Below are positions 1 to 7,221 of a stretch of 17,291 bases of DNA, in pieces. The notes beneath the pieces are model-generated. The model searched no databases, was not told the DNA's origin, and was given only the letters and a program-made list of their open reading frames with translations. Position 1 is the first letter of the stretch. Every line of letters starts with the position of its first letter. A program made the position numbers and the translations under genes. This DNA is from Candidatus Pacearchaeota archaeon. GTDB lineage: Archaea > Nanoarchaeota > Nanoarchaeia > Pacearchaeales > GW2011-AR1. The stretch is taken from positions 1 through 17,291 of the forward strand of contig NZAS01000135.1 in the NCBI GenBank assembly GCA_002686195.1, in the 5' to 3' direction.

Positions 1-1
1 A

Positions 2-169
2 AAACCATCAGTAAGCCCTTGGCAAGAAAAAGGAAATTATAAATTTGGTGACAAAGTAACAGGTAAAAGTGGTAGAACATTTTTAGCTATCGGTGGAAAG
101 TGGGGTGAAGCATCATTAGGTAAGACTGACCCAGAAAGCGACCATCCAATGTGGCAACCGCAGAAATAA
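2..169 (+). CDS. 3' end of an unrecognised phage gene (partial)
   Basis: The frame starting at base 2 is open from the left edge and ends at TAA 167-169, leaving 55 C-terminal residues. The visible part has many Gly and Lys residues (GDKVTGKSGRTFLAIGGKWG in the middle) and ends in a Trp/Pro-rich tail (HPMWQPQK). I do not recognise a family. The next gene starts two bases after this stop, so the two are probably co-transcribed. Its place upstream of head genes makes a structural or head-assembly role possible, but that is inference from position only. It could be short or long, since the start lies outside the window. Confidence 0.6.
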   Translation, partial: KPSVSPWQEKGNYKFGDKVTGKSGRTFLAIGGKWGEASLGKTDPESDHPMWQPQK

Positions 170-171
170 TT

Positions 172-885
172 ATGAAAAAATCACAAATTAGACAATTAGT
201 TAGAGAAACCATTATGGATATGTTTGAAGCAGAGATATCCAAGGGTGGGTTTACATTACAAGACTTTAGTAAAGTACATGGTGGTGAAGCTGGTGGAAGA
301 AAACAAGATAAAGGTTTATTTGACCTACAGAAAAAAGTAGAATTTGGTGTTAAAGGAGCTGATATAGATGCTTGGAGACATAAAGCTCTATTAAGTGGTG
401 ATAAAGAAAAATTACCATCTGCAAAATATCAAAGAGATGTTTCTAAAGTAAAAAGTGTTAGTGCTAAAATAGATAGTTTAGCGGCTATAAGAGCACAAGA
501 TGAACCTTCAAGAAGAGAAACTGGTGGAAGAGCAAAACCATCTACCAAAGTTAGTGCTAAGTATGTAGGTACAAAAGATGACTCTATTAAACAATATAAT
601 CAAATGATGGATGAAGAAATAGCTAAATTGAAGGGAATACAAGAAAAAACTCAAGAGGGAGATGTTAATTTTGTAGCACTTGGAAATTTGATAGAAGATT
701 TGGAGTTAAGAAAACAAGAATATGCATTAAGATGGGATTTTGTAACGGCGGCGTATAGTGAAAATGCCGCGGCTATGGATAATACTCGTGAATCTATTAA
801 AACTGTAAGAAGTCAACTTATGTCAAGACAAAAAGCAGTTGGTAAAGAACCAGAAAAAAATGGTAAAAATGGTGGTAAAAAATAA
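172..885 (+). CDS. Hypothetical protein, possible head-internal protein
   Basis: A 237-residue, Lys/Glu-rich, largely helical-looking protein with no signal peptide or membrane segment. I chose ATG 172 because it follows the upstream stop by two bases. A GTG at 151 would add seven residues but overlaps the upstream gene, and neither start has a clear Shine-Dalgarno sequence. The N-terminus (MKKSQIRQLVRETIMDMFEA) looks like a short amphipathic helix. In T4, short N-terminal sequences target internal proteins to the prohead core, so this could be a comparable leader; that is inference. The middle is Lys/Ser-rich and the tail is low-complexity (Gly, Asn, Lys). It lies a few genes upstream of the core and capsid genes. 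I cannot assign a family. Confidence 0.75.
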   Translation: MKKSQIRQLVRETIMDMFEAEISKGGFTLQDFSKVHGGEAGGRKQDKGLFDLQKKVEFGVKGADIDAWRHKALLSGDKEKLPSAKYQRDVSKVKSVSAKIDSLAAIRAQDEPSRRETGGRAKPSTKVSAKYVGTKDDSIKQYNQMMDEEIAKLKGIQEKTQEGDVNFVALGNLIEDLELRKQEYALRWDFVTAAYSENAAAMDNTRESIKTVRSQLMSRQKAVGKEPEKNGKNGGKK

Positions 886-905
886 CACTTTAACGGGATG
901 ATATG

Positions 906-1574
906 ATGAAAAAGAAAAGTAAATTAAACGAATTTTTTATTGCAGGTGGTGTTGTTAGTCGAAGACCATTCGATAACCGAATAGATACACCAGTTAGAGG
1001 TTCGGGTATAAAATTATCATCCTTAGTAAAGGAAGGAAATCCAGAATCTTGGGATGAATCTGAAACAACTATGAATGTTCAAAGATTTCTTGAAGATGTT
1101 AAGAATTATGCACAAATTGGTAATAATATTTATAGAGAAACCAATCTTAAAGAAATAGCTGTTAAAATTTCTGAAATTGTTGAGTCTGCAAAGATTCATA
1201 CTATGAATGAGACGGATGATTGGTTTGATAGAGTATCTGTAAAAAGAAATATGAAGGAATTAGGTTCTCTTGCTAGTGGGTTTGTTAAAGCTGCTAAAGA
1301 ATCTAATTTGATGCAACGAAGAATGGAAACTTTATATGAAGATATGGGTAATATATTAAGTAGATATTATGAAATAGAAGAAGTTTCTTCCATTACTGAA
1401 GCTGAAAAGGTAGATAATTTAGATAAACCAGAGTCTGGTGGTAAAGAAGAATATCAGAAATTTTTCAAATCAGCTTTAAAGAAATTTGGTGTTGATTCGC
1501 CAGATGACCTTGACGAAGAAGAGAAAAAAGAATTTTTTAATTGGGTAGATAAAAATTGGGCAAACAAGAAGTAA
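906..1574 (+). CDS. Hypothetical protein with C-terminal FFK/FGV-SP domain
   Basis: About 222 residues, charged and predicted mostly helical. Two ATGs are adjacent (903 and 906). The weak Shine-Dalgarno GGGA at 895-898 is seven bases from ATG 906 but only four from ATG 903, so 906 is preferred. The last ~45 residues carry a compact pattern: EEYQKFFKSALKKFGVDSP, then an acidic DDLDEEEKKEFFNW stretch. I have the impression that similar YQ-FF-L-FGV-SP / KK-FF tails recur in proteins of aquatic T4-like phages, but I cannot name a curated family. The N-terminus (residues ~1-45) is basic, with Arg residues and no membrane segment. It lies between the 172-885 gene and bS21, so co-expression is likely. 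A head-associated role is inferred from position only. Confidence 0.75.
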   Translation: MKKKSKLNEFFIAGGVVSRRPFDNRIDTPVRGSGIKLSSLVKEGNPESWDESETTMNVQRFLEDVKNYAQIGNNIYRETNLKEIAVKISEIVESAKIHTMNETDDWFDRVSVKRNMKELGSLASGFVKAAKESNLMQRRMETLYEDMGNILSRYYEIEEVSSITEAEKVDNLDKPESGGKEEYQKFFKSALKKFGVDSPDDLDEEEKKEFFNWVDKNWANKK

Positions 1575-1597
1575 TAATTTAATTTAAAGGTTATAAT

Positions 1598-1813
1598 ATG
1601 ATAAAAGTGGTTGTAAGAGATAATAAAATAGAATTAGCATTAAAACAATTTAAAAGAAAAGTAAAAGATTCTGGTTTATTACTTGAATTAAGAGAACGAG
1701 AGTTTTATAAAAAACCATCAGATATTAAACGAGTAAAAAAATCAAAAGCAAAATTAAGAATTAAGTACGATAAGTTACGTAGACAACGTGAAAAAATGCT
1801 TCGAGGCTTTTGA
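1598..1813 (+). CDS. rpsU: Ribosomal protein bS21 homolog (phage-encoded)
   Basis: A 71-residue, strongly basic protein, the usual length of bacterial bS21. The family pattern runs through the whole chain: VVVRDN near residues 4-9, [12 protein letters not shown] at ~15-26, [11 protein letters not shown] at ~31-41, then a Lys/Arg-rich helical tail. bS21 binds the 30S platform near the 3' end of 16S rRNA and affects translation initiation. Carried by a phage, it could replace or compete with the host copy and favour phage mRNAs; that role is inference. The start has AAGG seven bases upstream (1587-1590). The FKRK and REFY residues differ from the ALKKKMQREG form typical of Alphaproteobacteria. 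That argues weakly against copying from such a host, though phage copies may diverge on their own. It lies directly upstream of the capsid core genes. Confidence 0.93.
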   Translation: MIKVVVRDNKIELALKQFKRKVKDSGLLLELREREFYKKPSDIKRVKKSKAKLRIKYDKLRRQREKMLRGF

Positions 1814-1853
1814 ACGTTTTGGTATATTAGCTTATATTTATTTAAAAACCAAA

Positions 1854-1890
1854 TACACCATTTACCAATCGGTAAATCCTATATGGTGTA
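1854..1890 (+). promoter_or_regulatory. Nested hairpin in the bS21-to-core-protein gap
   Basis: TACACCAT (1854-1861) pairs perfectly with ATGGTGTA (1883-1890). Inside it TTTACC (1861-1866) pairs with GGTAAA (1871-1876) around the loop AATC. The leftover bases 1877-1882 would form a one-sided bulge. No T-tract follows, so this is not a standard intrinsic terminator. It could be an RNA processing, stability or attenuation element in the leader of the capsid operon. It may alternatively be a protein-binding DNA palindrome. The pairing is seen; the function is unknown. Confidence 0.55.
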
Positions 1891-1909
1891 CCTAAGATAG
1901 TTCACATAT

Positions 1910-1929
1910 TATTGTTCCAAATAACAATA
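1910..1929 (+). promoter_or_regulatory. Second hairpin upstream of the core protein gene
   Basis: TATTGTT (1910-1916) and AACAATA (1923-1929) form a perfect 7-bp stem with a six-base loop, CCAAAT. It ends 16 bases before the Shine-Dalgarno GGAG (1946-1949) of the next gene. The stem is A+T-rich and weak alone, but it follows the nested hairpin closely, so the leader may fold as a two-hairpin unit. Confidence 0.4.
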
Positions 1930-1957
1930 TTAATCCTAATTTAATGGAGATAAAATT

Positions 1958-3016
1958 ATGGACGACCTTTTGAAAGACGCAATAGCAGACGCAAAAGCAG
2001 TTCGTGAAACAGCATTGGAAAATGCTAAAGTAGCTTTACAAGAAGCTTTCACTCCGAGATTAAATCAAATGCTTTCTCAGAAGATTCAAAGTGAAGTTGA
2101 TGACGACATTTATGAAGAAGACGAGGAAGAAGCCGAAGAAGAAGAGGCCGATGAAGAAGAGGCCGAAGAAGTAGCTGATGATGAAGCTGAAATGGATGCT
2201 GAAGAAGCAGACGAAGAAGCTGAAGAAGAAGCTCCTGAAGAGGAAGAAGCCGCTGAAGAAGAACCCGCTGAAGAAGAGGGTGAAGAAGAAGCTGGCGAAG
2301 AAGAAGCAGAAGAAGAGGAAGAAGACGACCTTGACCTTGAAGCAGTTCTGAGAGAATTAGAATCAGAATTGAATGAAGAGGATGACGAGGAAGGTGACGA
2401 TTATCCTGTAGCGGATGAAGAAGAACCCGCTGATTTGGGTGAACCACCTGTCGAACTTTCCCCTGAAGATGCAACTCTTATGCCAGAACCTTCAGACGAA
2501 GAAGGCGAACTTGATTTAGACGCTCCTATGCCAGATGAATATGGCGAGGAAGACGAAGAAGTCGAAGAGGAAATTGACCTTGAAGAAGTACTTAAAGCTC
2601 TACAAGAAGAAGATGAAGAAGATGAAGAAGAAGAAGTTGATGAAATTACTAATCTGAAATCTGAACTTGGAGAACATCGCGAAGTGGTTAAGTACCTGCG
2701 GTCTAAATTAAATGAGGTCAATCTACTTAATGCTAAACTCTTGTTTACAAATAAGTTGTTCAGGAATCATTCTATGACTAATGAACAGAAAATTAAAGTC
2801 ATTGAGCAGTTTGACAGAGCTAAGAGTCTACGTGAGGTAAAACTTGTCTTTTCGACAATTGCCGAATCGTTTGGTTCTAAAGCTAAAAGTGTTAATGAAA
2901 GTAAAAAAGGTTCAGCTTCAAAAACTGTTGCTTCAACCAAACCCAAATCAAAGGCTGTTATAGCCGAGGGTTCTGAATTGAAGACACGTTTTCAGAAGTT
3001 GGCTAAGATACTTTAA
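1958..3016 (+). CDS. 22: Prohead core scaffold protein, T4 gp22-like
   Basis: 352 residues in three parts. Residues 1-47 form a helical head (ALENAKVALQEAFTPRLNQM and following) of the kind found in gp22-like proteins of marine T4-like phages. Residues ~48-230 are an extremely acidic Glu/Asp/Ala low-complexity region. Residues ~245-307 hold the recognisable core (LFTNKLFRNH, IKVIEQFDRAKSLREVKLVF), followed by a Lys/Ser linker and an LKTRFQKLAKIL tail. In T4 the core protein assembles inside the prohead, guides gp23 and is then degraded by the gp21 protease. The gene immediately upstream of the capsid gene fits. GGAG lies eight bases before the ATG. It is longer than T4 gp22 (269 aa), mainly through the acidic region. 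The assignment rests on the N- and C-terminal patterns plus context. Confidence 0.85.
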   Translation: MDDLLKDAIADAKAVRETALENAKVALQEAFTPRLNQMLSQKIQSEVDDDIYEEDEEEAEEEEADEEEAEEVADDEAEMDAEEADEEAEEEAPEEEEAAEEEPAEEEGEEEAGEEEAEEEEEDDLDLEAVLRELESELNEEDDEEGDDYPVADEEEPADLGEPPVELSPEDATLMPEPSDEEGELDLDAPMPDEYGEEDEEVEEEIDLEEVLKALQEEDEEDEEEEVDEITNLKSELGEHREVVKYLRSKLNEVNLLNAKLLFTNKLFRNHSMTNEQKIKVIEQFDRAKSLREVKLVFSTIAESFGSKAKSVNESKKGSASKTVASTKPKSKAVIAEGSELKTRFQKLAKIL

Positions 3017-3046
3017 AATTGAAACCGTTTAACTTGGAGATTAAAA

Positions 3047-4654
3047 ATGTCAAAAAGTAATCTAAAGTCTATTGAAGGCTTAATGGATAAATATAATCCA
3101 TATAAAGAACGGCTAGATGAAACTCGTAAGTTGGTAGACAAGTGGGAGCCCACTGGTTTACTCGAAGGTATTGGTGAAGAATCTAAAGTATTTGGAATGG
3201 CATGCTTATTGGAAAATCAAGCTCGTCAATTAATTGATGAGTCTTCCAAGACAAGTACCCAATCTAACTCGGAAGAGTGGAGTGGTGTTGCACTTCCTTT
3301 GGTACGTAGGATTTTTGGTGAATTGGCTGCACAAGATTTTGTATCTGTTCAACCTATGAACTTACCTTCAGGACTTATTTTTTACCTTGACTTCAAATAT
3401 GGGTCAGCTCAAGCTGGTCACACTCAGAATTCAGACATACATGGTATGACTTCTGGTTCTGGTGACGCTTCTGGTGGTCTTTATGGAGCAGGTAAATTCG
3501 GATACTCAATTAACGATTCCGTCGCATCTGTAGCATCTGGAAATTATTCTTCCAGTTCAGTTGTTTGGGGTGACGTTGATTTTGAACCCGACCTGAGTTC
3601 TTCTTTAGACAATCTAAGAAAAATTACTATCGCTCTCGCAGACGATGGTATGACAAATCCTGATTTCGATGGCGTAAGAGCTTTCGAAATTTCAGGTTCT
3701 GATACAGCGGCTATCGCAACTCATTACCCAGCTTATGCTAACTGGGATGGTTCGAACTGGAACTTTATTGTAAAGACTTCTGGTGCGTACGAAGTTGATG
3801 GCTCTGTACACGTGAAGTATCACAAAGCACCTACGGATGTTACTCGTGGTGACTTTGAAGATTCACCTACAGAACCTGCAACGGATGCTGGAATTCCTGA
3901 AATTGATATTCAGATGAAATCTATTCCGATTGTAGCAAAAACTCGTAAATTGAAAGCTGTTTGGACTCCTGAGCTTGCTCAAGACCTTAACGCTTATCAT
4001 TCTGTTGACGCAGAAGCTGAGTTGACTGCTATGTTATCAGAATACATCTCAATGGAAATTGATTTGGAAATTCTTGATATGTTGATGGCTAACGCCTCTG
4101 CAAAAACTGAACGTTGGTCAGCAAGAGTAGGATATGAGTATAACTCATCTACAGCTCTTTTCGCTGCCACATCTGATAACGCTTCCGCGTACGTAAAAGG
4201 AACTTGGTTCCAGACTCTTGGTAACAAGATACAGTCTGTTTCCAATGCAATCCATCAGAAAACTCTACGTGGTGGAGCAAACTTTATGGTCGTAAGTCCT
4301 GAAGTTGCTACTATCATCGAGTCTATTCCTGGATATGCTGCTGATACGTCTGGTGACGCGACACAAGGTTCATTTGCAATGGGTGTACAAAAAGTTGGTT
4401 TATTGAACAACCGTTTTACGGTCTACAAGAATCCATACATGCAAGAGAACGTAATACTTTGTGGTTTTAGGGGAAGTAATTTCCTTGAAACTGGTGCTGT
4501 ATACGCTCCGTATGTACCACTCATCATGACTCCGTTGGTCTATGACCCAACAAACTTTACGCCTCGTAAGGGTGTGATGACAAGATACGCGAAGAAAATC
4601 GTGCGTCCTGAATTCTATGGTAAAGTTGTTGTTGCTGATGTTAACTACGTTTAA
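3047..4654 (+). CDS. 23: Major capsid protein, T4 gp23-like
   Basis: 535 residues, close to T4 gp23 (521). It shares recognisable blocks in the right order: LLENQ (~54-58, like IFENQ in T4), LVRRIFGELAAQDFVSVQPM then NLPSG (~85-109), LKAVWTPELAQDLNAYHSVD-AEAEL in the second half, and near the end ETGAVYAPYVPL, DPTNFTPRKGVMTRYA and a short C-terminal strand. It forms the hexameric lattice of the head. Residues ~115-290 (Gly/Ser/Asp-rich) correspond to the variable insertion-domain region. I-D-E at 63-65 fits the T4 prohead protease pattern (I/L-x-E) and falls where T4 gp23 is cut (after residue 65); L-L-E at 38-40 is a weaker alternative. GGAGA precedes the ATG. The gene is clearly richer in G+C and in CGT arginine codons than its neighbours, as expected of a very highly expressed gene. 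Confidence 0.96.
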   Translation: MSKSNLKSIEGLMDKYNPYKERLDETRKLVDKWEPTGLLEGIGEESKVFGMACLLENQARQLIDESSKTSTQSNSEEWSGVALPLVRRIFGELAAQDFVSVQPMNLPSGLIFYLDFKYGSAQAGHTQNSDIHGMTSGSGDASGGLYGAGKFGYSINDSVASVASGNYSSSSVVWGDVDFEPDLSSSLDNLRKITIALADDGMTNPDFDGVRAFEISGSDTAAIATHYPAYANWDGSNWNFIVKTSGAYEVDGSVHVKYHKAPTDVTRGDFEDSPTEPATDAGIPEIDIQMKSIPIVAKTRKLKAVWTPELAQDLNAYHSVDAEAELTAMLSEYISMEIDLEILDMLMANASAKTERWSARVGYEYNSSTALFAATSDNASAYVKGTWFQTLGNKIQSVSNAIHQKTLRGGANFMVVSPEVATIIESIPGYAADTSGDATQGSFAMGVQKVGLLNNRFTVYKNPYMQENVILCGFRGSNFLETGAVYAPYVPLIMTPLVYDPTNFTPRKGVMTRYAKKIVRPEFYGKVVVADVNYV

Positions 4655-4679
4655 CATTTAGAACGCGATAGATAAAATT

Positions 4680-4706
4680 GGGGAGTCATTTGACTCCCCT
4701 TTTTTT
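4680..4706 (+). terminator. Intrinsic terminator after the capsid gene
   Basis: GGGGAGTC (4680-4687) pairs perfectly with GACTCCCC (4692-4699) around an ATTT loop and is followed by seven T residues (4700-4706). This is a textbook rho-independent terminator, 25 bases past the capsid stop codon. It should end the head transcript and separate it from the neck genes. Confidence 0.95.
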
Positions 4707-4754
4707 ATAGCAAAGATATTTATTATTGATAAAATGTACAGTTTATTAATAGTT

Positions 4755-4758
4755 GGAG
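4755..4758 (+). promoter_or_regulatory. Shine-Dalgarno that decides the 13-like start
   Basis: GGAG lies six bases before ATG 4765. A TTG at 4753 in the same frame overlaps this site and is therefore not the start. Confidence 0.8.
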
Positions 4759-4764
4759 AATAAT

Positions 4765-5934
4765 ATGGCAACTCAACCAATATGGCCAGGAAGTGGTTCT
4801 TATACAGACGCTACAGATACGCCATTTAGTTTTTATACAAGTGACGTTACATATGTAACACATTCGGTACAAACAGCCGAGTGGGTTGCTAAAAGACTTG
4901 GATATCCTATAATGGATGTTGAGTTACAAGGTGTACAGATGTATGCTTGTTTTGAAGAAGCAGTTACTGAGTATTCATCTATTGTAAATCAATATAACAT
5001 AAAAGAAAATATGTTAAAAGTACAAGGAGCACCAACATCTTCTAATTTTACACACACTGTTGTTACGGATTTAGGTAGAGCAATAACTATATCTGAAGCA
5101 TATGGTGCTGAAGTTGGGGTTGGTGGTAGTGTTGATTGGAAAACTGGTTATGTAGTAACTTCAGGTAGTCAACAAGTATATGATTTGGATGAATGGGCAA
5201 TTGTTTCTGAGAGTAGTTCTCCAATAGAGATTAAAAGGGTATTTCACGAAGCTCCACCAGCAGTAACAAGGTATTTTGACCCATATGCAGGAACAGGTGC
5301 TGGTACTGATAATGTAATTGATTCTTTTGGGTGGGGTAACTATTCCCCTGGTGTTCAATTTACTATGATGCCTATCTACGCTGATATTTTAAAAGTTCAA
5401 GCAATAGAATTTAATGACCAAATACGAAAATCTGCATATACATTTGAGTTGATAAATAATAAATTAAGAGTTTTTCCAATTCCAACAGCAGAATTTAAAT
5501 TATTTTTTCAATATATTAGAAAAGATGATAGATGGAAGACTTTAACAAATGAAGTTACCGATACATATGAATCTGGTGGTCAAACAGCGGTACAATCAGA
5601 CTTTTCTAACATTAGATATGATAATATGGTATATTCCTATATAAATCATCCAGGCCAACAATGGATTAGGAAATATACTTTAGCTCTTTGTAAAGAATTG
5701 TTGGGTATTATAAGAAGTAAATATGGTAGTATACCAATACCAGGTGCAGAAACTACTATGGATGGAGAAACATTACGTTCAGAAGCTACAGATGAAAAAA
5801 CTACACTTGTAGAACAATTGAGAGAGATGCTAGATGTTTCAACTGGTGATGAGTTGATGCAAGAAGAAGCGGCTGAAGCAGAAGCGACACAAGAGATTTT
5901 GAAAAAAGTGCCTTTGTCAATTTATATAGGATAA
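4765..5934 (+). CDS. 13: Putative neck/head-completion protein, gp13-like
   Basis: 389 residues with no signal peptide or membrane segment. The N-terminus (MATQPIWPGSGSY), the LGYPIMDVELQGVQMYACFE block near residue 45-65 and the C-terminal WIRKYTLALCKELLGIIRSK / GSIPIPG / DGETLRSEA / LREMLD blocks look like a conserved structural protein family of aquatic T4-like phages. The 13 assignment comes largely from context: 14-like and 15-like genes follow directly, as in T4, where gp13 and gp14 close the filled head and form the neck. It is longer than T4 gp13 (309 aa). The C-terminal ~70 residues look helical and acidic. A safer label would be connector or neck structural protein. The next gene starts four bases after the stop. 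Confidence 0.6.
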   Translation: MATQPIWPGSGSYTDATDTPFSFYTSDVTYVTHSVQTAEWVAKRLGYPIMDVELQGVQMYACFEEAVTEYSSIVNQYNIKENMLKVQGAPTSSNFTHTVVTDLGRAITISEAYGAEVGVGGSVDWKTGYVVTSGSQQVYDLDEWAIVSESSSPIEIKRVFHEAPPAVTRYFDPYAGTGAGTDNVIDSFGWGNYSPGVQFTMMPIYADILKVQAIEFNDQIRKSAYTFELINNKLRVFPIPTAEFKLFFQYIRKDDRWKTLTNEVTDTYESGGQTAVQSDFSNIRYDNMVYSYINHPGQQWIRKYTLALCKELLGIIRSKYGSIPIPGAETTMDGETLRSEATDEKTTLVEQLREMLDVSTGDELMQEEAAEAEATQEILKKVPLSIYIG

Positions 5935-5938
5935 TATT

Positions 5939-6424
5939 ATGGCCGGAAGATTTAATTCTGCAAATGATTTAAGAACATTTGAAACTTTTAATAAAGAGTT
6001 AATAGGTGATTTACGTCTAAGTAAAGATGGTATAATAAATCAACAAATAACTATATTTAAAGTTTCTGTGATGGATACGAGTACTAATTTATATGGTGAG
6101 TCTACTGGTGGTAAAGTTTATAAACCAGGTGTTAAATTAGCTTGTATGATTGAGTCTGGTGATATAGATTTTAATATGGATGAATTTGGAGCAGATAGTT
6201 TACAAGATGCTACATTTTTTATGTTAAGAGAATCTTTGACAGATTTAGATTTCGTTCCAGAGTTGGGAGATATAGTAGAATGGAATTATGCACATTTTGA
6301 AATTAATGGTATAAATGAAAATCAATTGGTTGGCGGTATGTATGACCAAAATTGGTCTGTTAATTGTACTGCACATTTAATTAGGTCTGTCAATTTACAA
6401 ATTGAAAGAGTGAGAAAAGTATAA
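5939..6424 (+). CDS. 14: Neck protein, gp14-like
   Basis: 161 residues. The pattern NKELIGDL, ITIFKVSVMDTSTNLYGEST, KVYKPGVKLACMIE, MDEFGAD, FMLRESL, PELGDIVEWNYAHFEINGI, ENQLVGG fits the core of the T4-like gp14 family, in which a beta-rich domain carries the N-YGES and GDIVEW-type motifs. It is shorter than T4 gp14 (256 aa), so it probably holds the core without the T4 additions. In T4, gp14 joins gp13 at the portal to complete the head and receive the tail. AGGA lies seven bases upstream of the ATG. The stop overlaps the next start as TAATG (6422-6426), so the two are probably translationally coupled. Confidence 0.7.
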   Translation: MAGRFNSANDLRTFETFNKELIGDLRLSKDGIINQQITIFKVSVMDTSTNLYGESTGGKVYKPGVKLACMIESGDIDFNMDEFGADSLQDATFFMLRESLTDLDFVPELGDIVEWNYAHFEINGINENQLVGGMYDQNWSVNCTAHLIRSVNLQIERVRKV

Positions 6425-7212
6425 TGGCTACAAGATATAGACCAATACCAGAAGTACAAAAAACTGAAAGAAGCCCTGGTGTTAACGCTAATAGAGGAAA
6501 ACAATTATCAAGAAAAAAAGATAATGTTAAAGATTATAGCATTGGTTTAATGGATGTAGATGGTGCAATTATGTATTATTTTAATGAGGTAATAAAACCA
6601 ACTATTGAAGATAATGGTGAAGTTGCTAAAGTTCCTGTTCTTTATTCTAATGCAGAAAGATGGAAGACTGCTCAAGTTGATGGAGTGATACGAGATAATA
6701 GAAAACAAGTTATTTTACCAGTAATAACTTTTAAAAGAACAAGTATTGCTAAAGATGAAAGTATTCCAGTAGATAAATTAGGTGATAGAGACCCACAATT
6801 ATTTTATCACTTTGAAAGATTATATAATTCTGAAAATAGGTATGATAAGTATAGTGTACAACAAGGTCTTACACCAGCAAGACAATATCATTCAATAGCG
6901 ATGCCGGATTATATGACTATGACTTATGATGCTATTATTTGGACGAGTTATACTGAACATATGAATGAGATAATAGAAAAAATTAATTTTTCTGAAGGTT
7001 CTTATTGGGGAGAACCTGGTAAGTTTAAATTTAGAGTAGCTATAGATTCGTTTGATGATGCTACGGAGTTGGCTGATAGAGAAAGAATTGTAAGAAGTTC
7101 GTTTTCTTTTAGTTGTAGAGGATATTTGATGCCAGATAGTATTAATAAAGCAATAAGTACAAGAAAATATTTTACACCAAAAGCAATTACTGTAACAGAA
7201 GTTGTTGAGTAG
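6424..7212 (+). CDS. 15: Tail completion / sheath stabiliser protein, gp15-like
   Basis: 262 residues (T4 gp15: 272). The order of blocks matches the gp15 family: a VPVLYSNAERWKT strand (~residue 78-90), ILPVITFKRT (~105-115), PDYMTMTYDAIIWTSYTEHM then NEIIEKI (~160-188), YWGEPGKFKFRVAIDSFDD and a final beta block VRSSFSFSCRGYLMPD. gp15 forms a hexameric ring that caps the tail tube and sheath and docks the tail to the neck. The N-terminal ~35 residues are basic and Arg/Pro-rich. It completes the 13-14-15 cassette. The start overlaps the previous stop by one base, with no separate strong Shine-Dalgarno, consistent with coupled translation. Confidence 0.75.
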   Translation: MATRYRPIPEVQKTERSPGVNANRGKQLSRKKDNVKDYSIGLMDVDGAIMYYFNEVIKPTIEDNGEVAKVPVLYSNAERWKTAQVDGVIRDNRKQVILPVITFKRTSIAKDESIPVDKLGDRDPQLFYHFERLYNSENRYDKYSVQQGLTPARQYHSIAMPDYMTMTYDAIIWTSYTEHMNEIIEKINFSEGSYWGEPGKFKFRVAIDSFDDATELADRERIVRSSFSFSCRGYLMPDSINKAISTRKYFTPKAITVTEVVE

Positions 7213-7221
7213 GAGAATATA

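Noticed and set aside
151..171. GTG 151 as the start of the first complete gene
   Set aside because: It would overlap the upstream gene and adds nothing recognisable; ATG 172 lies just after the upstream stop.
1854..1890. Intrinsic terminator after bS21
   Set aside because: The stem is good but no T-tract follows, unlike the clear terminator at 4680-4706.
2049..2721. Minus-strand ORFs opposite the core protein gene
   Set aside because: Low-complexity Leu/His or Ser runs that mirror the acidic GAA/GAG/GAC codons of the sense gene.
4753..4764. TTG 4753 as the start of the 13-like gene
   Set aside because: The codon overlaps the GGAG that serves ATG 4765.
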